DNA of 64,000 nt from Prostheceraeus crozeri. Lineage: Eukaryota; Platyhelminthes; Polycladida; Euryleptidae. Of this stretch, positions 11,451 through 25,340 are shown piece after piece. The stretch's first letter is position 1; every line of letters begins with the position of its first letter. Location of the stretch: the NCBI GenBank assembly GCA_907163375.1, contig CAJQUW010015581.1, forward strand, positions 1-64,000. Reading direction: 5' to 3'. The position numbers were made by a program, and so were the translations under genes. The notes below the pieces were generated by a model. The model was given only the letters and a program-made list of their open reading frames with translations, was not told the DNA's origin and did not search any database.

Positions 11451-12877
11451 AAAGAGAAGAGTATATAATTACAGATTAGAGGAAAAATTTTCATAAATTT
11501 CGTGATGTACATTTCAACGTGATAAGCCAGATATAGCCGTCATAATCCTTTCATTCTAAGGCTTAAAATAGTCTCATCTGCAATCTGTCACTGAGAATAT
11601 CAGAACACTATCGGCATACTTTTTCAGCTGGATTTAAGAACGACTTTCAATTATTGTTGTAAGCAATTATGCTTGAGACTCGGACAGCATGCGTCTCTAC
11701 AGATTCAAGCAGTCTGAGATTTTCAATTTTTGACATGTTGACAGAAAGCGTAAAGAATGTTAACGGTTCTTGGTCAAAGTGGCAATAAAGCTCTTTTTTT
11801 ATACAATTGGCACAGCAAAAGTCTTGAAATAAAATGTGAATAACATAAACGGTCCTAGACATTTAAAACCATGCTTCTGTTAGAATTTATGCAGAAAATC
11901 AATTAACTGTTACAGTTCGTGGATAAGGTCTACTTTCAAACTGCATGTAATGTAATTCCAATTGATTTTCCGACTGAATATTTTTACAGCTGTTTTTGTT
12001 TTAGATGTTGCTAAGGACGCTCTTGTTACTATCCTGCTACTTCATTTCGAGCATGGTTTGTGCGATCACCCATGTGCGATCACACAATCTTTCTCTCGAT
12101 TCGTAGAATATCATTCGATTATAATTGCATGATTATGTTTCATTCATGCTCACTGGATTTTATAATTTCGTAGTCATGCAGTCATTTGAGTATAGAACAT
12201 CTGAACAGCAGCAAAATCTTATACAACAGTTCTTCTTGTCGAGATGAATTGCAAGATCCAGATGGTTGGCTGGTTGGTGTTTTACTTGTCGAGTTCGAGA
12301 GTTGTCAAATGTAAAAAGAAGTCTCATTTGCTTTTCCCAACAACCACCTTGTTGCTTCTCGGTAGACGGCTCTGACATGCCAGGAATTTTGATGGCCACT
12401 CAATTAATATGGCAGCACAAGCCGTCAGACTTCATCAAAGTCTTATCAAATGTAATGTACATCGAGTAACACTTGAAAATTTTCCAACGACAATTGTCGT
12501 CAGGTGGGAATTATGACTATCTTCGTGTTGCACCTTAACGGCAACTTTAGTACATAACTGATTTCTCATACAATATTTCATGCAGTTGAAATCGAATGAC
12601 GAAGTAATGAACTTTATCATGGAAACTATAAATCAGCATGTTTGTGTAAGCATTTCTACTGTGATGCATCATTACATTTGAATATTTACTTGATGATTTA
12701 GATGTTTTTCAATAAGTTTACTTGTACATGTACCTAACTGAACAGGGGAATAATTACATACCTTATCATATACTTGTCTAGGCAGTGAATCGGTGACAAA
12801 AAAATTATATAGGACAGGAAGTATTTAGATGCGACTATCCAAGAAGATACTCGACATACTCAACTGATATGATTTTT
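11451..12877. other. Upstream region of the phosphatase gene, nothing recognised
   Basis: This stretch should contain the promoter and any first exon, but I cannot identify a TATA box or exon with confidence. Short frames here have no family motif. Confidence 0.4.
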
Positions 12878-13056
12878 TTTCTTTGGAAAGAGCCAAATTC
12901 TAGTGATGGATTGATTTTTATTTCCTAACGTTTGATTAATTTCAGCTATTATCTATAGCTATCTTCAGGAACTATCTATAGATAATAGCTGAAATTAATC
13001 AAACGCTAGAAAATAAAAATCAATCGATCGCTAGAATTTGGCTCTTTCCAAAGAAA
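12878..13056. repeat. Foldback with arms of about 85 bp
   Basis: The outer sequence TTTCTTTGGAAAGAGCC near 12878-12895 is complemented by GGCTCTTTCCAAAGAAA ending at 13056. The arms meet around ATCTATAG near 12955-12980 with a loop of roughly ten bases. A few substitutions separate the arms. There is no coding capacity; it is a MITE-like or inverted-duplication insert. Confidence 0.8.
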
Positions 13057-15700
13057 ATAAAATTATGACCAATGGCCAAGGAATCTTTCCAATTTCAACT
13101 GATATGGTTGACCTATTTGCTATGACCAGTTCATCAGGCATTGCCAATCTTTTTTTAAAGCCTGAACCTACTCACATGCTACGTCAGTCAAATGCGTGTC
13201 TGTAATGATGACAAAAGTGATAAAAGAATTAAGGCAAAAAAAGTGATCAATGACTCAGACGAACTAATTTTTCATTCACTTCATGTGCTATCCCAGTGAT
13301 GTATTCAGCAATTAAGTTGTAATGGGATCAAACAAGTTAGTTCTTTGAACGACTCCCTATCCTCAAATTTTCTTATCAACGAAGTGACTTGCAAATTTAT
13401 GGGTATACAGATATAACTCATGCATCTTCTGAGACCATAAAATAGTGTTCCTTTCAAAACCTGTGTCTTCATTTTTCACACATAATTTAGGACTAGTATC
13501 TTGAACACTGTCTGATGGGTAGTGGAGGCTCACTTACTACCGAGAAAAATTTCTCAACCTAGTAACACTAAAATACAAAAGAAGTTCGAAAAATGGAACA
13601 TTTAATTACATATTGCCAGCAATTTCTCGTCAAGTTTACGCGTAAATCGGCTATAATTTTGATTTTCAAAAATGATCAAGATTGATCCACAATTATATAA
13701 ATACATACTTGCAAATTCAATAGTAGTAATAGAACATAAAAATGTGGCTATGTTTACCATATGATTTGTATCAATTTTCGAACGACTGCTATCATAACCG
13801 TAAAATTTAGATTGAACGTTCAGTGGCTCGATGCTTATCAATGTACTCTTTTATTCAATTCCGATATTTAGGTGATTAGCGAGTTAGCAGTGTTTTCTGC
13901 TGTATGCTATGTTGTTGCACAGATGACGCTGCTCCTGCATAGAAGAGCAAACATTAACCATATTGGCCACCACAAATTTTGAAAAAAGTAGTGCAGGAGA
14001 CATTCAATTTTGTGTAATAGTGATACCAATCAATGATAATGCTATTGTATACAGTAGATATACAAAATTGTGCATTGTCTCAGTGATGTTCAATTACGTC
14101 CGTAGAACAGCATGCCATAAGAAATCACATTTATAGAATCCACTTTCCGGCCATTCCACCCTCACGTTCGGGACACTTCCACAATACATTTTTTATGATG
14201 GATTGCTTGTTCTCACATCTGACGCAAATGTGATGCATAGAGTTTTATGATAAAACATGCCATTCATACACATCATGTTTATGTGCTGCAATTCGACCTA
14301 GTAAAGTTTGACATGCTCCTATACTCATTTTAAAATTCGCTGCGCTAGGATACTAAGGTGAAGGGAACTGAAGTTCATGGTGCACATCTCTATGGTGCAA
14401 AATGCAAATTTCTCCTCTGTTGCGATATCTTTGAAAATTTATATCACATGAGTTCATACTTCAGGTAAAACTATTCGGTTACACTAATACTTTTCTGAAT
14501 CGCCATTAGCATTCGATGTTCATAAGAAAATACATCAATTGCGCTTGGGACATGAGGCAATTTTTAATTCCTCATGAAATGACTTTGATGAAATTTTTGA
14601 TGACATGTGCTCATAGCAGACTGATAATACGATGTAACTGTGTACGTTTCAGAAGATTCAGCTGAATTAATGCACAAATCAACCAAGCATCTTTCTTCCA
14701 TTTAATAATTAATAATACGCATTGAATTGCTACAGAAACACTGATTTAAAAAGTCATTAACTTAACTCTCATTATTGCAAAATTGATTAGTGAAATGTGT
14801 AATTTCTGATTAATTACACTGATTACTTCTAGAACAGTCTACAGAGTCTTCAGACAAGTAGAATTAATTACAATCTGTTTGTAGTCTCTGAACAGGTACC
14901 AGTATTGGAACTGGCCCGGATTTGGCAGTTGGCATCGTCAACTTTTTCATGATACTTCTTTGAATCTGTTGAAAAGGATTGCATGTAGCAATTTAACTCA
15001 AAATAAAAACAAATAACGCGAATGATGTGTCGTGCGGCCCTCTATCAATTTGTGTGTGATTGTATCTGTCAAATAGTGTCTTTCAACAGAAGGAAATTGA
15101 TACATTGAGCAACTTAAGCCTGATTCGATGATTGCTAACATTTCACTTGGACCTCTGATTCAGAGATGGGAAGAATTCGACGGCGTCATAACTATTATGT
15201 CGTACCTTTTCCAGTATCTGGAAACAATGAAATTTGAATCTACATGTAAGAAATGCACGACAGCCATATTCACGCATTGTTCATGTTCCTGTATAATGCA
15301 GGCTCTTTAGGTACATTATTCAATTGCATTGCACTAGGCCCACAATACATTGCGATACACCCTTTTAGTATATAGTCTTTGCTAGATGGAAGATGAATTT
15401 ATCAATTGGCATGAAGTGGCCTCTGATGAACGCTATAACCGACGCGTGTATAATGCAGAGATGTAGCTGGTCGGAAACATTCCAGATCGAACCGCTGACC
15501 GAACTGTACCAGTATAGACTGGCAGGTAGAGACTTTATTCATCATCCTTTTAGAAGATAAGAAATAGGAGGTACTCAAATTTCCACTTTCTGAAACAATA
15601 GGGATACCGGAGATCCGGCCGGTATAATACATGTATCTGATGCATGATCGGCGATTGATGCCGGCCTAGCGACGATCAATGTATCATCGCTGTGTGACAC
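13057..15700. other. AT-rich stretch without recognised gene
   Basis: Contains a small inverted pair near 13998-14085 (GAGACATTCAATTTTGTG against CACAAT-type ends) that may be a tiny MITE. The other open frames are short and featureless. Confidence 0.4.
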
Positions 15701-15729
15701 TCAAGATAACCGCATTAAGTAAAATAAAA

Positions 15730-16790
15730 AATGGCCGAATTATTATCCGATGAATTTACAATATCTCGAACGTCAGGACTATTTCAATTTCGAAAGAACG
15801 CTGTCAACCGGCCCTCGTCTTTTCCTAACCGATCGGTAATAACCGACAACAGAGAGGCCTTAAATTCTTTTGAGATAACAACCGAGGATTGGCTTGAAAT
15901 TGTAAATAGAATTGTTGAATTCTCGGACCTCTTCAAGCTGGACCACAGGTTATGTCCCGAGCGCTTTAATAGTGTTCCTCAACTGGCCATCAGCTGGAAA
16001 GCTGCAGCAGGAATTGTATGCAGTATACGAACAGCAATCGCCGTCTAGCAGAAGCGGGCCTGAGGTCATACCGACCTGCTGTAAGAATTCCTCTAAGTAA
16101 GTAATGCGAGAATTTCACACAATGACATTGTTTCACTGCCAATTTTTTTCTCCGCAGGTCTCGAACACAAGCGAAAGCGTGTGGAATGGTGTGAGCAGCA
16201 TCTGTCGTGGAGCACAGAGGAATGGCGTCAAGTGATATGGAGGGATGAATCCCGTTTCACTTTGGATTTTCACGATGGTCGCATTAGAGTGCATCGAATG
16301 GTTGGTGAGAGGTATTCACCCTGCTGCATATCTGAGCATGACCGCTATGGTGGTGGAATGGTGGTAGCGTGATGATCTGGGCCGGTATCTGGTACGGAGG
16401 TCGAACTGTCGCAGTCATTGTGAATGGGAACTTGAACGGAGAGCGATATTTATCGAATATCATATCTCCAATCGTCATCCCAACGGTAAATGAACTCAAC
16501 CTCATATTCCAGGATGACAACGCTCGACCACACAGAGCTCATTGTGTAACAACAGCGATAGTGAGATCTGGAATTCGCATCCTCCATTAGCCTTCAAGCT
16601 CCCCCGACCTGTCTCCGATCGAACATGCTTGGGATGAACTTGGTCGGAAAGTGAGAGATGCATGTATCATCCGCCATCAACACTGACAGCTCTTTCAGAG
16701 AAACTCATCGATCAATGGTCATTGCTGGATCAGGAACGGCTTGATCATCTTTGCGACTCGATGCCGATGAGACTTCAAAGCTGAATTTCA
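15730..16790 (+). pseudogene. Tc1-type (DD34E) transposase with a probable 61-bp intron, decayed
   Basis: Family sequence begins before 16097 (RLAEAGLRSYRPAVRIPL). It then jumps across 16097-16157, which starts GTAAGT and ends TTTTTTTCTCCGCAG, and resumes in frame as KRKRVEWCEQHLSW. The first catalytic D is in WRDESRF, the second in FQDDNARPHRAH, and the E is in SPIEHAWDELG. Damage includes a 2-base frameshift in the glycine-rich block near 16355, a stop just before the SSSPDLSP block (about 16590), and another shift after about 16665. Upstream, 15731-16048 is an open frame of 105 codons that may overlap the DNA-binding domain but shows no clear motif. Flanking inverted repeats were not found. 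Confidence 0.8.
16097..16157 (+). other. Putative 61-bp intron in the Tc1-type transposase
   Basis: Donor A|GTAAGT and acceptor CCGCAG|GT with a strong pyrimidine tract. Removing it restores the reading frame exactly at the expected point of the family. It contains in-frame stops. Confidence 0.65.
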
Positions 16791-17439
16791 ATGCGGGGAG
16801 GACATACTCGGTACTAATGTCTCCCATTTATTCAAATATGTTTTATATAAAATGCTATCTTATAATTCATGAGTGTGAGTGGAATAAAGTTCATATATTT
16901 GAGTGGAGCATTTTTTATGTCAGGCAGCATATTAGCTTCCAGTTTAGCATGATAGCTTACACAAAAATGTCCATTACGCTACAACTATGTTGCCCCACAT
17001 CTCGATTCCAATTTGACCATGATACTTACGCATCATACATTGTAGCAATTATGCGATGATGATGTATCTTGACATGTACAGGACGCCTAAATTAAATTGG
17101 ATATGCTGTCAAATACATGTAGCTATTCATCCTAGAAATAGATTACATAGCGTTGGGGGTATTTCAAATACTTCAGATTTTGCCCTGATGGCGAAGGCAT
17201 CAAGAGACAGAATTGCGAAGATGTGAAACCTGCCTAATCCACTCGACATACAAATCGGAACATTAAGCTAGAAAATACCGACTAATGAAAAACCAGTTTG
17301 CACACTTTTGAAGAAAATCTAAAAAAACTTCGAGAAGGACTAATTCTTTGCGGTTTAAGAAAATAGCGCAGAAACCCCGGTGAAGGCAAAAGAGTAGCGC
17401 AATTAGCGCAGCAGTGGCTACTCTTTAGAGATGAAGAGT
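16791..17439. other. Spacer between Tc1-type and RTE-like remnants
   Basis: No motif found. The last 150 bases may belong to the decayed endonuclease part of the following LINE. Confidence 0.35.
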
Positions 17440-19470
17440 CGTTTCTATGAGTTCCTCGAAAATACTATTCGAAGTATGGTGAATTAGCCTCCCATCATTG
17501 GCGGAGATTTTAACGATCATGTAGGTACTGGTGGATGGTTGGGATGGTCTTGCGAGAGCTTTGATCGAAGCTGGTAGGACGACCTGTGCCACCACTAGAG
17601 GCGGAAAATTTAGAAATTTCGAAACCTGGTGGTGGCAGAGTGAAGTGCAGCAGACCGTCAGGCACAAGAAAGAGGTCTTTAGGAAAAATGAAAGAGGGCA
17701 AGGAAGCGTACAGGCTCGCAAAGAGACAGCCTAAAGCAGCGGTGGCCAAGGCTTAACATGATGCAACGGAAGATCTTTACCAGAAGCTGGGGACCCGAGA
17801 AGGGAAAACGATTGTGTACCATATTGCTACTGCGACAGATAAAGTGAGAAAGGATAATCATGAAGGATGAGTCGGGTCAGATTATCACAACGGCAAATGG
17901 AAACAGACAACGCTAGGCAAACTACTACGAAGCCTTGCTGAACCAAACCAGGCCGCATGAAGAGATCCCTACTGGAGCTGCTGTTGAGGGTTCGGTGGAG
18001 ATGACTACAGGGGATGAAGTGGCTGACCAGCTGAAGAAAATGGGATCGGGTAGAAGTTGTGAGCCGGATGACATTCCCACTGAAGTTTTCAAGGTGCTTT
18101 GGTATTATGGCTTGGACCTCCTGGTGTACCTCTTCAATGAGATACTGATATCAGGAAGGATACCGGACACGTAGCAGAAAAGTGCAATGACACCTATCTG
18201 CAAGGGTAAAGGAGACCATCAAGATGTTGGAAACTATAGCGGTATCAAGCTTCTCAGTCATACCATGAAGATCAATGAGAAAGTTTTGAAGAAGCGTCTC
18301 CGTGATTTTATTGAGGTGGATATGAGTCAGTTTGACTTCAGAACAGCAGTTGGCAAAACAGATCCAATCTTTTGTCTAAGAATGGCGATGGAGGCATTCA
18401 CAGAGAAAAATAAGCCTTTCCACGCTGTGCTCGTCGATCTCGAAAAGGCCTATGATACAGTCCCAAGGAAGCTAATATGGAATTGTCTCCGCACACGGGA
18501 AGTACCGGAATGTTACATCCATTTAATACAGGATATGTACAGGGACAGTACAACTGTAGTGAGATGTAGACAAAGTGAAAGTCGAGCTTTTCCTGTCTCG
18601 GTTGAGCTATATCAAGGCTCAGCACTAAGCCCTTTTCTCTTCATTGTAATGTTGGATGAGATTTCCAAGGAATGCAGAAGAGGTGTTCCCGAGAATATGC
18701 TATACGCCGACGATCTCGTATTATTTGGAAGCAGTCATCACGATGTGGAGCGAAGGTTGGAAGCATGGAGGGCAGCGTTTGAGAGCAAGGGCCTAAGGGC
18801 AAGCCGTTCAGAGTATCTGTCGTCCGACCCAGGAAGACCAACGATGGAAATTCAAAGTCAGCCGTTGAAGAAGGTGGACTACTTTAAATATCTGGGGTCC
18901 ATAGTCAATACTGAGGTGACCAGCGGAAGTGATGTTCCACATCGAATGCGATGCGACTGAAACACATGGAAGAAACTGAGCCCAGAACTATGTGACAGAA
19001 GGATGCCACTTAAGATAAAGAGCAAAGTGTACTCCTCGATGATAAGGCCAGCAATTCTGTATGGTTTGAAGTGTTGGGCCTCTCTTGAGACGGATGAGCA
19101 GAAGCTACACGTTGCGGAGATGCGGATGCTAAGGTGGATGCAGGGCTGCACACGCTTAGACCGGAAGACCAACGAGGAAATACGATCAAATGTGGAGATA
19201 GCCCCAATACAAGAAGTGGCAAGATCAAAAAGGCTGGCATGGTTCAGTCATGTGCAGAGTCGGTGAGAGTCATCCCCTTAAGAAGGTACCCTGTCAGCAA
19301 GTGGAGGGAAGAAGAGGACCTGGAGGTCGACTGTGAACGCCGATATGAAGGCAAAAGGAGTGGATGCCTCACTGGTCAACACCAGAAAAAGAATGGAAGA
19401 AGAGGACTGCACCTACCCTGGGATACGCGGGACAAGGGTCAGCAAGGTGAGCCAGAATATTTTACGACAA
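17440..19470 (+). pseudogene. RTE-like non-LTR retrotransposon (endonuclease and reverse transcriptase), degraded
   Basis: An endonuclease motif GGDFNDHVG is encoded near 17500-17526. A TWWWQSEVQ-type linker follows at about 17625. The reverse transcriptase covers about 18000-18800: a KMGSGRSCEPDDIPTEV block, NYSGIKLLSHTMK, VDLEKAYDTVPRKLIW, an LYQGSALSPFLF block and the active site YADD at 18703-18714. The C-terminal block RPAILYGLKCWA...EMRMLRWM lies at 19045-19140. It resembles the RTE clade (BovB/CFDP2-like proteins). Inactivating stops lie at 18172-18174 and 18958-18960, with frameshifts before 17940 and after 19260. The 5' end is incomplete. Confidence 0.85.
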
Positions 19471-19800
19471 ATTGGTCCATTAAAGACATCAACTTTCATT
19501 CTTTTTGTTTCGATAGTTAGGGTCTTTTTCTTCTCTAATAGAGATTTCGATTTTTCTTTCGAGTCTTTCACTTTGGTTGTTGCCATCGCAATAAACTCAG
19601 CAACTTTTCTCTTTTTCGGTAAAAGTGCTTGCAATTGCCTATCCGTTTCTACGGCAGAACTTTCGATATTTGTAAGAGACTCATTTGACTTCCGAAAAAT
19701 GGAAAAATCTCCAGTAATTCAGGCCTCCATTTCTTTCCTTCTGATCACCTCGTTCATTCTGGCTTCATCTCTTTTTCTCTTCTTGTAGTGCTATATATAC
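19413..19800 (-). other. Lysine-rich open frame of unknown origin
   Basis: Minus-strand sequence of about 130 codons, interrupted by one stop near 19725, with a charged K/E/S-rich stretch (KSKSLLEKKKTLTIETK). No family is recognised. It overlaps the 3' end of the RTE-like LINE, so it may be a fragment of another element or chance. Confidence 0.25.
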
Positions 19801-19969
19801 ATATTCGAATGCCAAACACACAAAATCAAAGTTCAATCTTTAGCTCTTGGAGCCAATATCTTAAGTCTTAAAAAAGGGACCGTCGTTGACTTGCTTGTTT
19901 CACATATTCAAAACATCAAAACCGTCACGGAGGAGGCGGGACGCGTGACTTGAGAAAGACCGCCGTGAT

Positions 19970-21640
19970 TTAAGCCGCTGAGTTGGTGATACGATGATGG
20001 AGGAGGTTATGTTGGTTGGCCTTTGCTCTAGTTGCGAGACTCATGACATGCGACTCTCGCCGAATTACGGGTGGAGCAATGCCTGCAAGAACCGGAAGGG
20101 AGATCGCTTCGGTCGGACGTGGGCAACCTGTGATGATCCTCATTGTCTCGTTGAGTCGATGATCCTCGTATGAGCACTGCGACACCATACTGGAGATGCG
20201 TGCTCAGCCGTGCTGTACACTAGTGCAAGAGCGCCTGTTCGCAGCGTCGAAGGACATGATCCCAAGCTGCTGCTCACCAACGATCGTAGTAATCCATTTC
20301 TCGCACTTATTTTCTTTTGTGTCTTCTGGAGGTGAAGTTTGTGGGTTAGTGTGCGATCAAGGGTCACACCCAAGTAAGTAGGGTGGTCGGTGTTCGGTAA
20401 TGCGGTTCCATTCAGTTATTGTCAGCTGATGCTTGCCATCGCTATTGTTCAAATGAAAAGCAGTCGTAACTGCTTCTTCAGTGCTCATTTTCAAGCGCCA
20501 CGTAGTTAAGCAGTCAAGTATCAGTTGCACATCTTTGTCGAGGGTGTTTTCAACATGGGACCAACTCCTATTTGCCGTCAGGAGAGCTAGATCATCTGCA
20601 TATCCGCACTGCCTGGAGGTGGTTCGTGGAATGTCGCTGATGTGAATGTTGAAGACCATCGGGGATAGAGCAGATCCTTATGGTACTCCATTGCGAAGTC
20701 GTCGAAGGTGGCTAATTCGTTTGTCATTCGTCCTTAGCTTAAAGCTCCGATTAGATAAGAGCTCCATGATGAATGCAGCGGCATGGACATCACTCAATAG
20801 CCCCGGAGTTTGAAGTGAAGTCCTTTCAACAAGTCATAGGCGGCGGTCATATCAACGAATACCACTCCGACTTTTTGCTTCTGTTCGAATCCTGTTTCAG
20901 CATCATCAGTGAGCAGAGTAATTTGGTCAGTAGTAGAGCAGCCGCGGCGGAACCCCGCCTTTTCGTGAGGAATCTTGGGATCGATAGTGGGCTCGAGGCG
21001 TGATAGTATGAGTCTCTCAAGTTTCAGGGGTACACACAGTAGACAGACTGGCCAATAGCTGTTTGCGTCTTCAGCCGGATTGTATTGCTTGAGGATGGCG
21101 GCAACGCCTGACCGTCACCAGAGTTTGGGCAAGCGAAGGGTTGAAAAGCAATTGAAGAAGAAAACTCGAAATTAGTCCAACATTTCTGGTCCGCAATGGA
21201 TAAGAAATTCTGAAGCGATAAAGTCAGGACCCTGGGATTTACCGCTTTTGATTTTACTGAGCGCTTGTTTCATTTCAGCCTCGATGAAAGGTCCGGATAG
21301 TGAGTTGTCCTCCGGGTCTGCATTTCTCTTCAGGCTTTGGAAGTGAGGTTGCCGGTGAATTTCTCCCAGTCTGCTTTTCGGAAATTCAAACGTTTCACTG
21401 GGAGTGAAGACAGAGGATCAATGGAGGCTGATGTTCCGATGAATGATGGACGGTGCTGGGACTTTGGATCGAGGATTCTTCTTAGCGAGGGACGGAGGTC
21501 GATGTTAATAAAGGCAGGGTCCGGATTTGTTGACGAGCCCCAGCGAGCGGATCGGAAGCTACGGGGTTGTTTGGGATCATACGGAAGAGTTAGATCAATA
21601 GATGAGGCCCAATCTTCCTAAACTTCTCCATCCGAGCTAG
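19970..21640 (-). pseudogene. Jockey-like non-LTR retrotransposon, degraded
   Basis: Reading leftward from about 21620: an endonuclease C-terminal block (RSARWGSSTNPDPAF, then SQHRPSFIG and VKRLNFRKADW), then the reverse transcriptase with EKAGFRRGCSTTDQITLL near 20940, VGVVFVDMTAAYDLL near 20860, and SALSPMVFNIHISDI followed by YADD at 20591-20602. The C-terminal block LALVYSTAEHASPVWCRSAH is near 20200-20240, then a PVLAGIAPPVIRR block. A TAA at 20678-20680 replaces the glutamine expected in the family GxPQGS motif, and frames shift repeatedly. The N-terminal endonuclease is missing. Confidence 0.85.
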
Positions 21641-21649
21641 TGTTTGGAT

Positions 21650-24600
21650 AGCCTCAGGCAGTACCGTGACCTGTAGTGCTGATGCGCAGCAGACAGACAC
21701 TCAGAAGGCTTTCATAGATTTTAACAGTGGAATTCACAAGGCCATTGGAAATGTCGTTGCTTAATAGACTTTACTATATTTGATCCAAAAACCCCTTTGA
21801 TAAAGGAATCATGAGGTTTGAAAATGATATTTTAGATAAATTTTAATGATATGATTACTCGTGAGCGTTGATATTTACTGATGATGTTCGACTGCAACAG
21901 GACCCAATACCAAAATAACTTATTTGTTACAGATACTGCATAATAAAAAAAATCGGCAATTTCGGATCTACATTTTCGGGAAATTCGGGAGTAAATTAAA
22001 ATTTTCGGGAAATTCCCGATTTCGGGAATGAATCTGAGTACTGCTTTGCCATTCTTACTTTATGGTGCAAGAAAATGGAAATTTAAAAATGATGAGTGAA
22101 ATGTTACAGAGTTAATCGCAAAAAACGGACTACCTAAATTACGCCAAAATTCAGTCGATTCTCATGCTTTCCAATCGTGTCGCACAACAACGTGCCATAC
22201 ATCGTATGAGAGGCTGCCTTCTCAGCTTTAAAATGAGCTGTGATAGATTTATATCCGTTGTTGTATTTGCTGAGCAGTGCTCAAAATGTGAAAATAGCTC
22301 AATTGACAAATCACAAGCTTTCAATAAGAAAGCATGTGAGTTTGATAATGAATCAAGCATGGAAAGAGCGAGCATTTTCTGAGCTCTCTTTTGATATACT
22401 GGTCATCAAAATCGGTGAACTAGGGGAAAATTAGTGAAGTCATTACAAAATCATGACTGCTGTGCAGTGGCTATATTCTATAAAAGTGTTATATTCTCAC
22501 TTTTTCACAAAAAATGTTCATGTTTGGTATCTTCAGAATCCTTGCAATGTAAAGAGTGCGAATATGAAAGTTTTACTCAAATAAGTTCAATAATTCTTTT
22601 TCAAACCTCTTCAACATTTTTCCTCATAACAGCTACAGTACACCAGAACGTCTTAACAGGATAAAGCTGCAATATATGAATGAACAACTGCACAAAGCTG
22701 AAATAGATACGGACTCGAAGAAGTGCTCAAAGACGTCAGGAAGATCATTGGGCAGATTGGAGAATATGGGCTGATCAGCCAGAAGAGTCAGACAGTGTCA
22801 CTATTCATCATGAAATAATATACGGTTCTCCAGTGGAAGAAAAGGGCCAGATCATGAATGATAGAACTGCTTTTTGGCGATATGCGAAAAAGGAGTAACG
22901 GAATATTGCCTTCATTCAACAATAAGCATAATTCGATCGGAGCGACCCAAAAAAAGAATCCTCTTCAAATAACAGTTAACACAGAGAATACGTGAAAAAT
23001 GAATCCCTAGATGACACCAGCGTTGAAGGTGAAGCTGTCAGAGAGGTATCCATCAGTGCGATCTATAATAGAACGCTAAGTCAGAAAATCTTCTGTTCAT
23101 GTCACGACTTCACCATGCATCACATGAGGAAGAAGTTCATTGATAAGAGCCGGGTACCAAACTCGATCGAAGGCCCTTCATATGCAAAAGGATGCAGCAA
23201 TAGATCTCCAAATTTTAGTATTCCTGCGGTTATATACATACAACGAGCTGACATATTGCCAATAAAAAAGACTGTTGATCAAAACAAGAAAAAATTGTTG
23301 CCAAAAATGAACTTGCTAAGAGTAAAAATGCATCAGACACCGGTGTTAGTTTTGAACACGAAACGTGCGTAAATCAAACATACTGCTAAAACTACTAAAA
23401 GTACATATTATAGAAATAAAAAGCAAATTTGTTTCAGCAGTGCCAATTTTTACGGATAATATCATCTTTTTATCAAAAGGACAGGAAAGCAAATTACCTC
23501 GTATATGTAAGATAAATTTCACATGCTTTAGAATATTCATGTGTCAAACAAGATCTCAACACTATTATTAGTTATGAATAATAAGACGTCTATAATTGTG
23601 ATACTCTATACGATGATTAAAGCATGGGAACTGATATAAAGTGTCGTAACAGTCACATAAGATGTCATAACATACATAACAGTAAACATAACAATAACAC
23701 GAAAATTGAAAAATCAATCAAGGCTATTTGGAAATAACAAGTCGATTTTCGGTTCAGCAATTATTTAGTACAGCTCCTATTTAAAAAATTATTAGTGTTG
23801 AACATCCAATCAAAGTCACTTTCAGTTATAGGCCTACCTACATATTTGTCGATAGCCTGATAGTTGAATCCTGTTAACTTAAGTCAAAATAGCAGTTCTG
23901 GTAGATAAATGTTTAATTGCATAGGCCTATTTATAAGAAATAAGCTACCGCCACTCAAAAAACACATCTCTTTTAAAATTTATGGCACCAAAAAAAGAAA
24001 TTTTTCAGAAACCTTCATCCGCACAGGTTCTCCGCACGCGTAGCTCGAACCCCTCATCAGTGCAGCTGCGGAATCGCGCAGCGGTGGCAACCCTGAACAA
24101 TGCTTTTATATCAGTGGAAATATATAAAATCACTTCGTTTCAGGTTTTTACCTCTTCAGTTATCGCACAACGTTTCAATATTGTAATGCAGGCTCGCTAC
24201 ATGCTCTTATCGCCTTGCAACTAATATAGAATTTCTAAGTATTTGGATAATTGGGATCAATTTTAACCATTTTTCAAATTCAGAATTTACCGATCTATAC
24301 AAAGAAAATGTTACTTTTCTTAATAAATTCTTTAAGTCAATGTCAAACCCGTGTATGTACAACTCCAATGTCAATGTACATCCGATGTACACGCAAACTT
24401 GGCAAGAAGCTGTTCGCACTATCATGGAAAGTGAAATTTTTAAACAGTCCTATTTTAAATAATTCAAGGCACCATTTCATCAGTTTGCAAAACCTCCGAA
24501 CTATTTTCAAAATATCTTTGCTATGTATATCAACAACCCTGATATCATCACTTAGTTCTATCTGCTGTGCATTCAAAATCTTGAAAACAATCAAAGCTTC

Positions 24601-25340
24601 GATTTTTTCGAAATTTTCAAAAATTGATTGTTTTCTGCTAGGCAGAGAAATTTTTCTTTGGAAAAGGTGAGCTTCATTACGTGCTACCATTCGGATATAT
24701 TGCGGGATACTAACCCTAGACCATGTGCGAAAACTAAGTCGATATTGACACCGAAGCCGGAGATGCAGGGTTCGAAAGGAACACTGCTTTTGGACTCAGT
24801 AATACAGTTTTTCATATTTTCAAGTGTCCCAGCATATAAGAAGTCGTCCGAATTTTTTTCGAAATACTTCATTGATTTTCTAAATATGTCCAAAGCACTA
24901 ACACGCTGTGATATGAGCCGAATTTGAGTAAGTCGACCACACAACGTTTCCTAAATTTGGTGAAATGTTGTGGAATGGCTCACATTCATCTAATCTTCTT
25001 TCGCACCTATGTTCAAGCTTTTATAGTTTTCAGAGAGCGAATTCGTTACATCTCCTTCGTTGGTCGTGGAGCTTACTTCGTTTCTCTGCAGCCAAGCATT
25101 GCCAAATAATTTGTTTTGTTTTCGCTACAATTAAATTGTTGAGTCTGCAAGCATGTCACTAAAGAGAGCTTTGAAGTTCGAATTACTTAGGCACGAATGA
25201 ATTTTGTTCATAGACAGCATGCATATTCCATTTTATTTCTGCTGTGCCAACAGATGATGATGCCGCAATACTACTGCGTGACAAGAATGATGAAGATGAC
25301 TATTGCCGAAAACTCGCAAGTTGGTTGTGATGGTAAATTA
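21650..25340. other. Region without recognised gene
   Basis: Several unassigned open frames of 60-139 codons occur (for example 22992-23372 plus, 24251-24670 plus, 24343-24690 minus). A segment near 22700-22800 reads EVLKDVRKIIGQIGEYGL, which has the flavour of a reverse transcriptase thumb but is too short to call. A CGGGAAATTCCCG palindrome sits at about 22008. TGGCAACCCTG at about 24088-24098 looks like a hAT terminal motif without a partner. Confidence 0.35.
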
